A stretch of DNA of 7,753 nt from Candidatus Nanopelagicales bacterium (GCA_030831445.1 JAURLB010000009.1:1-7753), one strand, 5' to 3'; numbered from the stretch's first letter, positions 1 to 6,966 are shown. Notes: generated by a model from the letters alone, not told the origin. Program-made: numbers and translations.

Positions 1-34
1 ATCACAGAAGTTCCTTAGAAAGAATCAGACAGAC

Positions 35-65
35 TTGAACACTACAGCAAGGAAGCGAATAGAGT
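35..65 (+). promoter_or_regulatory. Possible promoter of the sigma-factor gene
   Basis: TTGAAC at 35-40 resembles a -35 box (TTGACA). TAGAGT at 60-65 fits the TAnnnT form of an actinobacterial -10, but the spacer of 19 bases is long. Transcription would then begin near 73, the A of an in-frame ATG, giving a leaderless message. A second reading uses GAAC at 37-40 and CGAA at 56-59, which resemble the -35 and -10 elements of ECF-sigma promoters and would suggest autoregulation. The two readings compete and neither is strong. The rest of 1-63 shows only a stop codon (TAG, 16-18) in the frame of the sigma gene. I see no clear end of an upstream gene. Confidence 0.25.
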
Positions 66-591
66 GGTGGTTATGGCACGTGATGAAGTCTGGTTTGCCC
101 AGACTGTTGAAACCTATCTCCATCCGCTCTATTCTTTTATCTATCGGCGCTCCACGGGGCTAGATCCTGGCTTGAGTTCACCTGATGACATTCTGGCCGA
201 TACGTGGGCAATTGCTTGGCAGAAAAGGGAGCAAGCGCCAGAAGACGAGGAACTTGTACCGGCCTGGCTCTACCAAATCGCTCGCCATCTCCTAGCGAAT
301 CACATAAGACGAACCCAGACTTTGCGTAAGCACACTGCCGCACTCGATCCTGACCTAGTTTCACGAGTCAACGCTGAAAGTTTGGTGATCGCAGATGATG
401 AGCTACGTCGCATCTTTAGTCTTCTTACAGACGGTGAGAAAGAAGTATTAGCCCTCAAATTGTGGGAGGGTCTTGAGCCTCGACAGATTGCGCATGTCAC
501 CTTGAGCACGCCAAATGCCGTAAGTCTCAAGCTTCACAAGGCTCGAAAAAAGATTTCTGAGTTTTACGAGAAAGAAAACCAAGACTTATAA
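64..591 (+). CDS. ECF-type (sigma-70 family) RNA polymerase sigma factor
   Basis: This 175-residue protein has the size and two-domain plan of an extracytoplasmic-function sigma factor, which binds core RNA polymerase and directs it to a small regulon. Residues about 15-85 look like region 2: the PDDILADTWAIAWQKR segment matches the region-2.1/2.2 helix, and WLYQIARHLLANHIRR matches the DNA-melting and -10-recognition part. Residues about 112-168 are region 4, with LTDGEKEVLALKLWEGLEPRQIA followed by a helix-turn-helix ending in KLHKARKKI. There is no C-terminal extension. The start is uncertain: GTG at 64 has AAGGAAG (49-55) at a suitable distance, GTG at 67 is next, and ATG at 73 would suit a leaderless message. 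The stop lies 26 bases before the membrane-protein gene, so the two are probably cotranscribed. The regulon and signal cannot be read from the sequence. Confidence in family is high; the ECF subgroup is not assigned. Confidence 0.9.
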   Translation: MVVMARDEVWFAQTVETYLHPLYSFIYRRSTGLDPGLSSPDDILADTWAIAWQKREQAPEDEELVPAWLYQIARHLLANHIRRTQTLRKHTAALDPDLVSRVNAESLVIADDELRRIFSLLTDGEKEVLALKLWEGLEPRQIAHVTLSTPNAVSLKLHKARKKISEFYEKENQDL

Positions 592-605
592 CACGTAAAG
601 GGTGG

Positions 606-613
606 AAAGGAAA
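606..613 (+). promoter_or_regulatory. Ribosome binding site of the membrane-protein gene
   Basis: AAAGGAAA lies 4 bases before the ATG at 618, with the AGGA core 6 bases away. It is the clearest Shine-Dalgarno sequence in the window and fixes this start, independent of the sigma-factor stop at 589-591. Confidence 0.7.
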
Positions 614-617
614 TACT

Positions 618-2006
618 ATGAATATCGAAGACTTTGAGTCACGCTTTAAGAAACATGATCCCGCATCATCGCTTGATCGGAATTTGACACCCTCTCAAAT
701 CGCCCAGCAAGCAATGGATCGCGAAGTAGGAAATGTCGCTCCCATTGCGACCTGGAGTCGCAAGCGCAAAGTGATTTCAGCAGTTGCCGCAGGGCTACTT
801 TTTGTTGGTGTGTCTGGCCCACTGATGAGTGGGGCAATGACTGCCGGCGGGTCAGAGCGATTTGTGTTTGGTTCAAGCCCAGTTTCAAGTGAACAAATGC
901 GAATGGGCAATCTGGACTCACTTTCGAGCTCAGATATGAAAATTGGTATGCCATATATGTATAGCTACTACATATTTGAATCTGACATTGAATTGTCAAC
1001 TCAATCGACCTCAGCAATGACCTACAATGTCGTTGCTCGCGACGATGCTGAGCAAGTTGGTCGCGATCTCGCCAGCTCATTCGGAATTTCAAAACTGACT
1101 ACGAGCGAATATGACGAAAATACTTTGCTTTTTGAAAGTGAAGATAAGTATTTTGCGATTTATCTTTCAGACAGTTTCACTTCGGTCAGTTATTCGAATT
1201 ACACCAATGATCCGTGGAAGGATTGCTACGTTGAGATTCGAGATCCAGATGGGTCCACCACTTCAAGTGATTCGGATTCCGTTGAAGAATGTCTTCCAAA
1301 AGCGGAGAACCTGCCTAGCCAGTCAGAAGCAAAACGACTCGCCACTCAACTCATCAACTCCATTGGACTCGATTCCTCGGGTTACAAATTTGAAGTTTGG
1401 GCCGATTCGGCTTATGTCTCTGTCACTGCAACAGAGTATTTAGATGGACACATGACACCTGTGTCATGGAACGTCACCTACACGAGCAATTCACAAATCG
1501 CTTGGCTGTATGCAAGTTTGACAGAACTTGAAGAGTTTGGTGAATACGATGTCATCAGCGAAGCTGCGGCATTAGAGCGAATCAATGAACTGAATACCTC
1601 AAGAATTGATGCCTTTGATATGCCGTCGATGACCAATCAACCAGAAGACAAGCTCTCTGAGGATCTTTCTGGCACAAGTGAACCTGGAAATTCTGGAAGT
1701 GCTACTTCAGAGCCAAATCCTGGTTCAACGGATAAACCCGTTGAAACTCCTGAACCGATCGTGGATCCAACATACACATTCGAACCGCAAATAGTTCATG
1801 TGACCAGAGTGGTATTGACGTATGAGACCTTCTGGTTAGCTGACGGTAGCGTCGTTTGGTTACCAACCTATCAATTCTTCGGCTACATCGATGGTGAGAA
1901 TGTTGATGAAAACTATCCACTTGGCACCATCGTCGCACTGTTTGATGAAGCACTCGACCTCGAGAGCCTTTATGGTCCGGGGATAAGTGCGAGAACACTC
2001 GATTAG
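618..2006 (+). CDS. Single-pass membrane protein with large exported domain, putative anti-sigma/sensor partner
   Basis: I do not recognise a named family for this 462-residue protein. Residues 1-47 are polar and cytoplasmic in type; a basic RKRK (48-51) precedes one hydrophobic segment (about 52-73), which predicts N-in, C-out topology. The exported part has an acidic, serine- and tyrosine-rich region. Two possibly related modules follow the pattern Ala-rich helix, Gly-Ile/Leu, then beta strands (about 141-195 and 236-300). A linker rich in Pro, Ser, Thr and Glu (about 340-388) leads to a C-terminal segment with LADGSVVWLPTYQFFG (407-422). The only cysteines are C203 and C225. Position directly after an ECF sigma gene suggests that the cytoplasmic N terminus holds the sigma factor inactive and the exported part senses a signal. 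That role is inference: no HxxxCxxC zinc anti-sigma motif is present. A secreted-type lipoprotein is unlikely because no lipobox follows the hydrophobic segment. Confidence 0.72.
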   Translation: MNIEDFESRFKKHDPASSLDRNLTPSQIAQQAMDREVGNVAPIATWSRKRKVISAVAAGLLFVGVSGPLMSGAMTAGGSERFVFGSSPVSSEQMRMGNLDSLSSSDMKIGMPYMYSYYIFESDIELSTQSTSAMTYNVVARDDAEQVGRDLASSFGISKLTTSEYDENTLLFESEDKYFAIYLSDSFTSVSYSNYTNDPWKDCYVEIRDPDGSTTSSDSDSVEECLPKAENLPSQSEAKRLATQLINSIGLDSSGYKFEVWADSAYVSVTATEYLDGHMTPVSWNVTYTSNSQIAWLYASLTELEEFGEYDVISEAAALERINELNTSRIDAFDMPSMTNQPEDKLSEDLSGTSEPGNSGSATSEPNPGSTDKPVETPEPIVDPTYTFEPQIVHVTRVVLTYETFWLADGSVVWLPTYQFFGYIDGENVDENYPLGTIVALFDEALDLESLYGPGISARTLD

Positions 2007-2013
2007 GACAATG

Positions 2014-2050
2014 AAAAAGACCGCTTAGCTAAGTGCTAGGCGGTCTTTTT
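2014..2050 (+). terminator. Strong rho-independent terminator
   Basis: The arms 2014-2029 (AAAAAGACCGCTTAGC) and 2035-2050 (GCTAGGCGGTCTTTTT) pair over 16 bases with a single G-U wobble, around a 5-base loop (TAAGT). The hairpin starts 8 bases after the stop of the membrane-protein gene and ends in a run of five T. It separates the sigma unit from the sulfotransferase gene. Confidence 0.92.
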
Positions 2051-2080
2051 ATTACGCTTGCGATGTGAAAAGCGGGAACA

Positions 2081-3217
2081 ATGCCTAAGTCACTCATCAT
2101 CCATGCCGGATTTCTGAAGACCGGAACAACATCACTGCAGGCAAGTTTGCACGAACATGCTGATCAACTTCTGAAAGAGCATGTGTTCTATCCACGAGTC
2201 ATAAACCCACACCTTGCCGTGGAAGCAGATCATCACTTTGCTGCAATCGCTCTCATTGGCAAGACAGAGGGATGGCAAGACGAAGATCGCTCACTGCCAG
2301 CTGAACCCATCGAATCTTGGTTAACCCTTGCTCGTGCGTACCGAAAATTTGATGGAATTTCTATTTTTAGTTCAGAAATGCTCAGCGAACTTACAGTTGA
2401 AAACATTCAACGAGTGAAAAGTGACACCGACAACATCCCCACCAAGGTCATTTTTAGTATTAGACCGCTAGCGAAAATGCTACCAAGCGCGTATCAGCAG
2501 AAAATAAAATTCGGTCTTATCAAAGTAAGTTATGAACAATGGCTTGAACACATCTTTACTGATGGCACCGCAGCAAGCGACCAGTTCTGGTTGCGCCATA
2601 ACCACCCAGAAGTGTTGAAACGTTGGGCAGCGGTATATGGTGACGAAAATATTCATCTTGTTGTCGTTGATGAACGTCAGCCGGAATTCCTTTTCAGAGC
2701 CTTTGAACAGATTGCAGGGATAAAGACTCAACTCAGCATTCCTGAGCGGTTAGGAAAAAACAGATCGCTCTCAATTGAAGAAATGTCTCTCATGCGTGCC
2801 ATCAATCGAAGATTTCGCAAAGCCCACGACTGGGAGGACTATCGGATTTTTATTCGGGAATCTGCCGCGAAAGGCTTAACTGATCGGTCAGAATTAAGAG
2901 AGGGCCATCACAAGTTAAAGACTCCCGGATGGGCAGTGAAGAAGGCGAGTGACCTCTCAGCGTCTTTTGTGTCTGAAATCGAGTCCTTAAAGATACAGAC
3001 TCATGGCGACCTTCAGCGTCTCAAAAGTGCAGATATAGAAACAGGTGAAAATAGTTTCGTCGAAACAATTGATGTCAAGACTGTAGCAGCCATGTTTTCA
3101 GAATATGAACGAAGCAAACTCGTTCGCAATGTTCCTACCGAATTGCTTGTGTCTGAACTAAAACAGCGTATCAAAAACAGACTGAATCGCAGCTTGCGTT
3201 TTATGCGCCGTCGCTAA
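2081..3217 (+). CDS. Sulfotransferase-like P-loop protein
   Basis: The 378-residue product begins with HAGFLKTGTTSLQ (residues 8-20), the P-loop that binds the 5'-phosphosulfate of PAPS in sulfotransferases. Residues 124-138, with IRPLAKMLPSAY, match the RxP...S element that contacts the 3'-phosphate (R128, S136). SSEML (97-101) and the stretch around LKRWAAVYGDENIHLVVVDE (179-198) also follow the pattern of bacterial sulfotransferase-like proteins. The family transfers sulfate from PAPS to a hydroxyl or amino group; the acceptor here is unknown, though a cell-surface glycan or lipid is plausible. There is no signal peptide or membrane helix, and the C terminus is strongly basic (RFMRRR). The start is ATG 2081, preceded by a modest GGGA (2074-2077); an in-frame ATG at 2063 meets a stop at once. 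It appears monocistronic, and its stop overlaps that of ychF. No glycosyltransferase or PAPS-synthesis gene lies nearby to name a pathway. Confidence 0.72.
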   Translation: MPKSLIIHAGFLKTGTTSLQASLHEHADQLLKEHVFYPRVINPHLAVEADHHFAAIALIGKTEGWQDEDRSLPAEPIESWLTLARAYRKFDGISIFSSEMLSELTVENIQRVKSDTDNIPTKVIFSIRPLAKMLPSAYQQKIKFGLIKVSYEQWLEHIFTDGTAASDQFWLRHNHPEVLKRWAAVYGDENIHLVVVDERQPEFLFRAFEQIAGIKTQLSIPERLGKNRSLSIEEMSLMRAINRRFRKAHDWEDYRIFIRESAAKGLTDRSELREGHHKLKTPGWAVKKASDLSASFVSEIESLKIQTHGDLQRLKSADIETGENSFVETIDVKTVAAMFSEYERSKLVRNVPTELLVSELKQRIKNRLNRSLRFMRRR

Positions 3218-4287
3218 ACATTGAAACGAAACTCGACAACGTCTCCATCGGCCATGACATACTCTTTTCCTTCAACTCTAGCTTTACCACGTGCTCGTGC
3301 CTCTGCGATAGATCCGCATTCAACGAGATCATCAAAGGAAACTATTTCAGCCTTGATGAAGCCTTTCTGGAAATCTGTGTGAATTACACCCGCAGCTTCG
3401 GGAGCGTTAGCTCCGATTGGAATGGTCCATGCGCGGGCCTCTTTGGGGCCAGCGGTGAGGTAGGTTTGAAGACCGAGTGTTTCAAATCCTGCTCGCGCAA
3501 GCATCGTCAACCCACTTTCAGACTGACCAACGGACTTTAAGAGCTCGAGTGCCTCTTCGTCAGAGAGTTCAACTAGTTCACTTTCTAACTTGGCGTTGAG
3601 AAAAACTGCTTCAGCCGGCTTTACTAGGTCTCTCATTCGAGACTGGAAATCGTCATCTGAAAGCTCGGCCTCATCGACATTGAAGACATACAGAAATGGC
3701 TTTGCGGTCAATAAAAAGAGTTCTCGCAAAATCGCTCTATCCAAACCTGATTCAAAAATAGTGTGCCCGCGCTGTAAGACTTCTTGCGCTTTCGTGGCTT
3801 CATCCAACAGTGCGGTTTTCGTCTTGTCATTTCTGGCTTCTTTTTGTAAACGTGGGAGCGCTTTTTCTAAAGTTTGCAAATCAGCCAAAATCAATTCAAA
3901 ATTAATTGTTTTGATGTCATCCGTGGGTGATACTTTTCCTTCAACATGAATTACATCAGTGTCGCTGAATGCCCGCACAACCTGACAAATTGCATCTGAC
4001 TCTCGAATATTGGCTAGAAACTTATTACCCAGCCCTTGACCCTCACTTGCTCCTTTGACAATTCCTGCGATATCAACAAATGTCACGGTCGCTTCGAGAA
4101 TTCTCTCACTATGGAAAATCTCAGCTAACTTATTCAAGCGAGAATCAGGAACTCCAACGACGCCGGTGTTCGGCTCTATGGTGGCGAACGGATAGTTTGC
4201 TGCTAAGACATCATTCTTGGTCAAAGCGTTAAAAAGAGTTGATTTTCCAACATTTGGAAGGCCAACAATTCCAATAGTTAATCCCAT
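3214..4287 (-). CDS. ychF: Redox-linked ribosome-associated NTPase YchF (OLA1-type)
   Basis: The 357-residue protein is a full-length member of the Obg-related YchF family (E. coli YchF has 363 residues). The P-loop GLPNVGKST is at 9-17, the switch II DIAG at 72-75, and the base-recognition motif is NVDE (203-206) rather than NKxD. That variant is the family hallmark and explains why YchF members prefer ATP to GTP. A helical insertion spans about 125-195. A C-terminal TGS domain (about 275-357) contains HTDFQKGFIKAE (303-314) and ends in VVEFRFNV. Family members bind ribosomes and have been linked to stress and translation-fidelity control. The start has no good Shine-Dalgarno sequence; a TAGGCT hexamer 7 bases upstream suggests a leaderless message. 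The gene converges on the sulfotransferase gene and diverges from rmuC. Confidence 0.97.
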   Translation of the reverse strand: MGLTIGIVGLPNVGKSTLFNALTKNDVLAANYPFATIEPNTGVVGVPDSRLNKLAEIFHSERILEATVTFVDIAGIVKGASEGQGLGNKFLANIRESDAICQVVRAFSDTDVIHVEGKVSPTDDIKTINFELILADLQTLEKALPRLQKEARNDKTKTALLDEATKAQEVLQRGHTIFESGLDRAILRELFLLTAKPFLYVFNVDEAELSDDDFQSRMRDLVKPAEAVFLNAKLESELVELSDEEALELLKSVGQSESGLTMLARAGFETLGLQTYLTAGPKEARAWTIPIGANAPEAAGVIHTDFQKGFIKAEIVSFDDLVECGSIAEARARGKARVEGKEYVMADGDVVEFRFNV

Positions 4288-4294
4288 TGGGCAA

Positions 4295-4300
4295 AGCCTA
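4295..4300 (-). promoter_or_regulatory. Candidate -10 element of ychF
   Basis: On the minus strand TAGGCT is followed by 7 bases and then the ychF ATG, so transcription would start at or beside the start codon. A weak -35-like TTTAGA (minus strand, 4317-4322) lies 16 bases further up. It matches the TAnnnT form only; support comes from the absence of a clear Shine-Dalgarno and from the same arrangement at other starts here. Confidence 0.3.
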
Positions 4301-4324
4301 GTCCAAATTGTCAGGTTCTAAAGT

Positions 4325-4330
4325 CATAAT
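4325..4330 (+). promoter_or_regulatory. Candidate -10 element of rmuC (leaderless start)
   Basis: CATAAT differs from TATAAT at one base and lies exactly 6 bases before the ATG at 4337, placing the expected transcription start on the A of the start codon. No purine-rich Shine-Dalgarno occurs in the upstream 20 bases. No convincing -35 is present at 16-18 bases; TTGTCA at 4308-4313 is too close. Confidence 0.45.
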
Positions 4331-4336
4331 GTCGCT

Positions 4337-5485
4337 ATGGAAATCATCGTAGCGAGCATCGTCTTCTTTATCGTAGGACTGGCCATTGGTTCAGTTCTAG
4401 CGCGTGCAAAAAACTCTGCAAGTGACACAGTTGTTCCACAATTGGAGGAGCGAGTCCGTCTACTTGATGAGCAAAAGAAAGGTCTCGAATTACAGGTTCG
4501 TTCTCAGGAATCATTAATACAAGCTCTTGATCCATTACGTGAACAAGTGAAGGAACTTCGAGAGGCTGCGCAAAAGGCTAAGGAAGACCAAGGGCGAGAT
4601 GCAGAAAACATTAAAGAGCAATTGAAGAATCTCAATGAAGTTAATGAAGCGGTCAAGAATTCGACACAGCAACTCTCAACTGCTTTAACAAAAAATACTG
4701 AGCGCGGGCGTTGGGGTGAAGTTCAATTGGAGCAAATTTTGCAAGCATCCGGATTACTTCCAAATGTCAATTTTGTGATGCAAAAAGCTTTTACTGTGAA
4801 CGGCAAAGAAATCAAGCCCGATTGCGTCGTTTTCTTTCCTGACAAATCGAATATCGTGATTGATTCAAAAGTACCATTTGATAAATTTGAGTCATCACTC
4901 ACAGTACAAGATGAAGCCGAACGTAAGAAACTTCTGAAAGAACATGCTACAGCCGTTTTGAAACATGCAAAAGACTTAGTAGATAAAAATTATCATGAAC
5001 TCTCAAATGGACTCGAATTTGTGATTCTCTTCATGCCGTTTCCTTCACTTCTTGATGCAGCCATTGAAGGCAATAGCGGCATAATCAGTGATCTTGAGAA
5101 ATTGAAAATTATTCCAGCGACGCCAACGAGTATTGTCGGATTGCTGAACATGATTCATTTTGCATGGAGACGAAATGAGTTAGCGGATAACACTTTGAAA
5201 ATTAGCCAACTTGCAAGTGTTCATCTGAATAATTTGAATGCCATGTTTGACGCTGTGAAGCGACTAGGGAATAGTCTCGGAACAAGCCTTAATGCGTTTA
5301 ATGATGTTGCAAGTCGCCTCGATAATACTGTCCTTGGAAGCGCTAAGCGTCTTCGCGCTCTAGGCGTGAGTGTGAATCAGGAATTACCTTCCACGATAGA
5401 GCCTGTAGAAAAGTCTGTGCGCGAGATTGGAACTTCGCCAGAAATTGCAGATATTCAAGAGATTGAAACCGAAGAAGACGAGTAA
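4337..5485 (+). CDS. rmuC: RmuC-family DNA recombination protein
   Basis: The 382-residue protein has the standard RmuC plan. A hydrophobic N-terminal helix (about 3-21) is followed by a charged coiled coil rich in Glu, Lys and Gln (about 33-118). The conserved domain then begins at GRWGEVQLEQIL (124-135). The PD-(D/E)xK-like nuclease signature is visible as PD at 161-162 and DSK at 176-178, and FMPFPS (232-237) and AWRRNELADN (276-285) are further family motifs. RmuC limits recombination at inverted repeats in E. coli; its exact biochemical activity there is not settled. The C terminus after about 350 is an acidic tail (EIETEEDE). The gene lacks a Shine-Dalgarno and seems leaderless. It runs into the DUF6542 gene after 9 bases, in the same frame but behind a TAA. 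Its sampled G+C (about 38%) is lower than that of xseA, which I read as composition drift and not transfer because its neighbours are conserved. Confidence 0.95.
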   Translation: MEIIVASIVFFIVGLAIGSVLARAKNSASDTVVPQLEERVRLLDEQKKGLELQVRSQESLIQALDPLREQVKELREAAQKAKEDQGRDAENIKEQLKNLNEVNEAVKNSTQQLSTALTKNTERGRWGEVQLEQILQASGLLPNVNFVMQKAFTVNGKEIKPDCVVFFPDKSNIVIDSKVPFDKFESSLTVQDEAERKKLLKEHATAVLKHAKDLVDKNYHELSNGLEFVILFMPFPSLLDAAIEGNSGIISDLEKLKIIPATPTSIVGLLNMIHFAWRRNELADNTLKISQLASVHLNNLNAMFDAVKRLGNSLGTSLNAFNDVASRLDNTVLGSAKRLRALGVSVNQELPSTIEPVEKSVREIGTSPEIADIQEIETEEDE

Positions 5486-5488
5486 CCT
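5483..5488 (+). promoter_or_regulatory. Candidate -10 element embedded in the rmuC stop codon
   Basis: TAACCT begins with the TAA stop of rmuC and lies 6 bases before the GTG at 5495. It fits the TAnnnT form (3 of 6 bases of TATAAT) at the spacing seen before rmuC and ispH. Translation by reinitiation from the rmuC stop is an alternative that needs no promoter here. Confidence 0.22.
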
Positions 5489-5494
5489 GTCTCT

Positions 5495-6004
5495 GTGTCT
5501 AGTTTGTACCGAACATCAAAGGCGAAGCATCCTGCTGCTAGACCTGTTACAACAAACACTGAACTGAATCTCAACCTACCCTCGACGACCGGACAATCAA
5601 GTGCAGGACTTACGGCCGCTGGAGTCTTCGTTGTGAGCGGATTCATCATCTTCGTAATCGGTCTTCTTGACACTTTGATTTTTGGAACACACACGTGGTT
5701 GACAACCATTGCATTTGTGGTGGGGAATATTTTCGTTGCAACTCGCACAAGCACACGCTCCCCTTGGGCTGCTTGGACTGCGCCAGTCATCACGTTGTTT
5801 ATCATGCTAGTCATCACGACACCGCTTGGTGATAATCAACTTGGTGGAACCCTCATCACGATACTTCTTGGCACACTACTTGGATTATCCGATCGAACTT
5901 GGTTCATTGTTATTGTTACAGCAACCTGCTGGGTGGTTTCGCGAAGAAATGAAGTGCGTGAAAAGTCACGGCAGCGTCAACTTGCACGAACCAGACGTAA
6001 TTAA
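5495..6004 (+). CDS. Four-helix membrane protein, DUF6542 type
   Basis: The 169-residue protein has a polar N terminus of about 40 residues. Four hydrophobic segments follow (about 43-65, 69-85, 91-109 and 116-147, the last with a break at GLSDRTW), then a basic tail ([16 protein letters not shown] in type). Topology, length and position between rmuC and ispH match the actinobacterial DUF6542 membrane proteins, whose function is unknown. The start is GTG 5495; the frame is closed upstream by the rmuC TAA, and the intervening CCTGTCTCT contains no Shine-Dalgarno. It is probably cotranscribed with rmuC or translated by reinitiation. The family call rests on context and helix pattern from memory, not on a profile search. 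The gene ends in TTAA shared with the ispH stop. Confidence 0.8.
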   Translation: MSSLYRTSKAKHPAARPVTTNTELNLNLPSTTGQSSAGLTAAGVFVVSGFIIFVIGLLDTLIFGTHTWLTTIAFVVGNIFVATRTSTRSPWAAWTAPVITLFIMLVITTPLGDNQLGGTLITILLGTLLGLSDRTWFIVIVTATCWVVSRRNEVREKSRQRQLARTRRN

Positions 6005-6960
6005 GCTTGTTTTGCTTTCAGATCTTTTCTGAGTTCGGTCGGTAAAGAAAAAATCAAAGTTTCTTTTGTTTGCTCAACTTCTTCGACATCGCCAAACCCA
6101 CGCTCAGCAAGCCAAGCAAGCACACCGGTGACAAGTTCTTCAGGTACAGAAGCACCAGACGTAAGACCAACAACTACAACATTGTCCAAAATCGAATCAC
6201 TCAATTCCCCTGCGCCATCAACGCGGATTGCTGACTTTGCACCGCAGTCAAGTGCTACTTCAACAAGTCGCACAGAGTTGGACGAATTGGCGCTACCCAC
6301 CACAATCATCAAATCACATTGTGGTGCGATGATTTTGACTGCGGCTTGCCTATTCTGGGTTGCGTAACAAATATCATCACTTGGAGGAGGTTGAAGGTTT
6401 GGTAAACGTTTATTCAGTCGATCTACCGTCTCAAGTGTTTCGTCAACTGACAACGTCGTCTGAGATAACCAAATCACTTTCTCATCTGTCGGTAAGTCCA
6501 TCGAGTCCGCTGATTCAGGCCCATCCACTAAAACCATAGCCTCTGGCGCTTCACCCATGGTTCCTTCAACTTCTTCGTGACCTTCGTGCCCAATAAAAAT
6601 AATTTTGTATCCATCGGCGGCAAATCGCTTTGCTTCGCTATGAACTTTTGTAACGAGTGGACACGTCGCATCAATAGTCTTGAGGTTGAGGTCTTCGGCT
6701 TGCGCTCGAACTGCAGGTGAAACACCATGCGCACTAAAAACAACAGTGGAACCTGCTGGAACTTCATCAAGTTCTTCGACGAAAATTGCCCCACGCTTTT
6801 TCAGTTCACTCACCACAAATTTGTTATGCACGATTTCTTTTCTGACATAAATAGGGGCACCGTAGGTGTCCAAAGCCTTCTCGACCGCGATTACTGCACG
6901 ATCAACACCTGCACAGTAGCCACGAGGGGCCGCCAACAGGACTTTTTTGGAGGAACTCAT
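6001..6960 (-). CDS. ispH: 4-hydroxy-3-methylbut-2-enyl diphosphate reductase
   Basis: IspH (LytB) carries out the last step of the MEP pathway, reducing HMBPP to isopentenyl and dimethylallyl diphosphate with a [4Fe-4S] cluster in the cytoplasm. All expected residues are visible in this 319-residue protein. The cluster cysteines are C16 ([11 protein letters not shown]), C100 ([11 protein letters not shown]) and C198 ([11 protein letters not shown]). The diphosphate-binding histidines are H45 (EIVHN), H78 (SAHGV) and H128 ([11 protein letters not shown]). The proton-donating glutamate is E130, and SSN (226-228) also contacts substrate. Length matches E. coli IspH (316). The ATG at 6960 has no Shine-Dalgarno, but TAGCAT sits 6 bases upstream, so a leaderless message is likely. 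It is transcribed away from xseA and towards the DUF6542 gene. Its presence implies isoprenoid synthesis by the MEP route. Confidence 0.98.
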   Translation of the reverse strand: MSSSKKVLLAAPRGYCAGVDRAVIAVEKALDTYGAPIYVRKEIVHNKFVVSELKKRGAIFVEELDEVPAGSTVVFSAHGVSPAVRAQAEDLNLKTIDATCPLVTKVHSEAKRFAADGYKIIFIGHEGHEEVEGTMGEAPEAMVLVDGPESADSMDLPTDEKVIWLSQTTLSVDETLETVDRLNKRLPNLQPPPSDDICYATQNRQAAVKIIAPQCDLMIVVGSANSSNSVRLVEVALDCGAKSAIRVDGAGELSDSILDNVVVVGLTSGASVPEELVTGVLAWLAERGFGDVEEVEQTKETLIFSLPTELRKDLKAKQA

Positions 6961-6966
6961 AGGGTG

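Noticed and set aside
646..1092. Long minus-strand open frame opposite the membrane-protein gene.
   Set aside because: It is antisense to a well-supported gene with a clear ribosome binding site, has no upstream signals, and its translation shows no domain-like pattern.
3205..3237. GTCG/CGAC short inverted repeat at the sulfotransferase/ychF junction as a terminator.
   Set aside because: The stem is only 4 bp with a long loop and no T-run in either direction.
4337..5485. Lower G+C in rmuC as a sign of horizontal transfer.
   Set aside because: The gene lies in its expected conserved neighbourhood with a full set of family motifs, and RmuC coiled coils rich in Lys, Glu and Asn naturally lower G+C.
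5455..5817. Minus-strand open frame across the rmuC/DUF6542 junction.
   Set aside because: It spans two supported genes on the other strand and its composition reflects the reverse of the membrane helices.
6003..6017. AAGC/GCTT inverted repeat with a T-rich loop at the DUF6542/ispH junction as a terminator.
   Set aside because: The stem is 4 bp and lies in coding sequence for the ispH C terminus (KAKQA), with no T-run after it.
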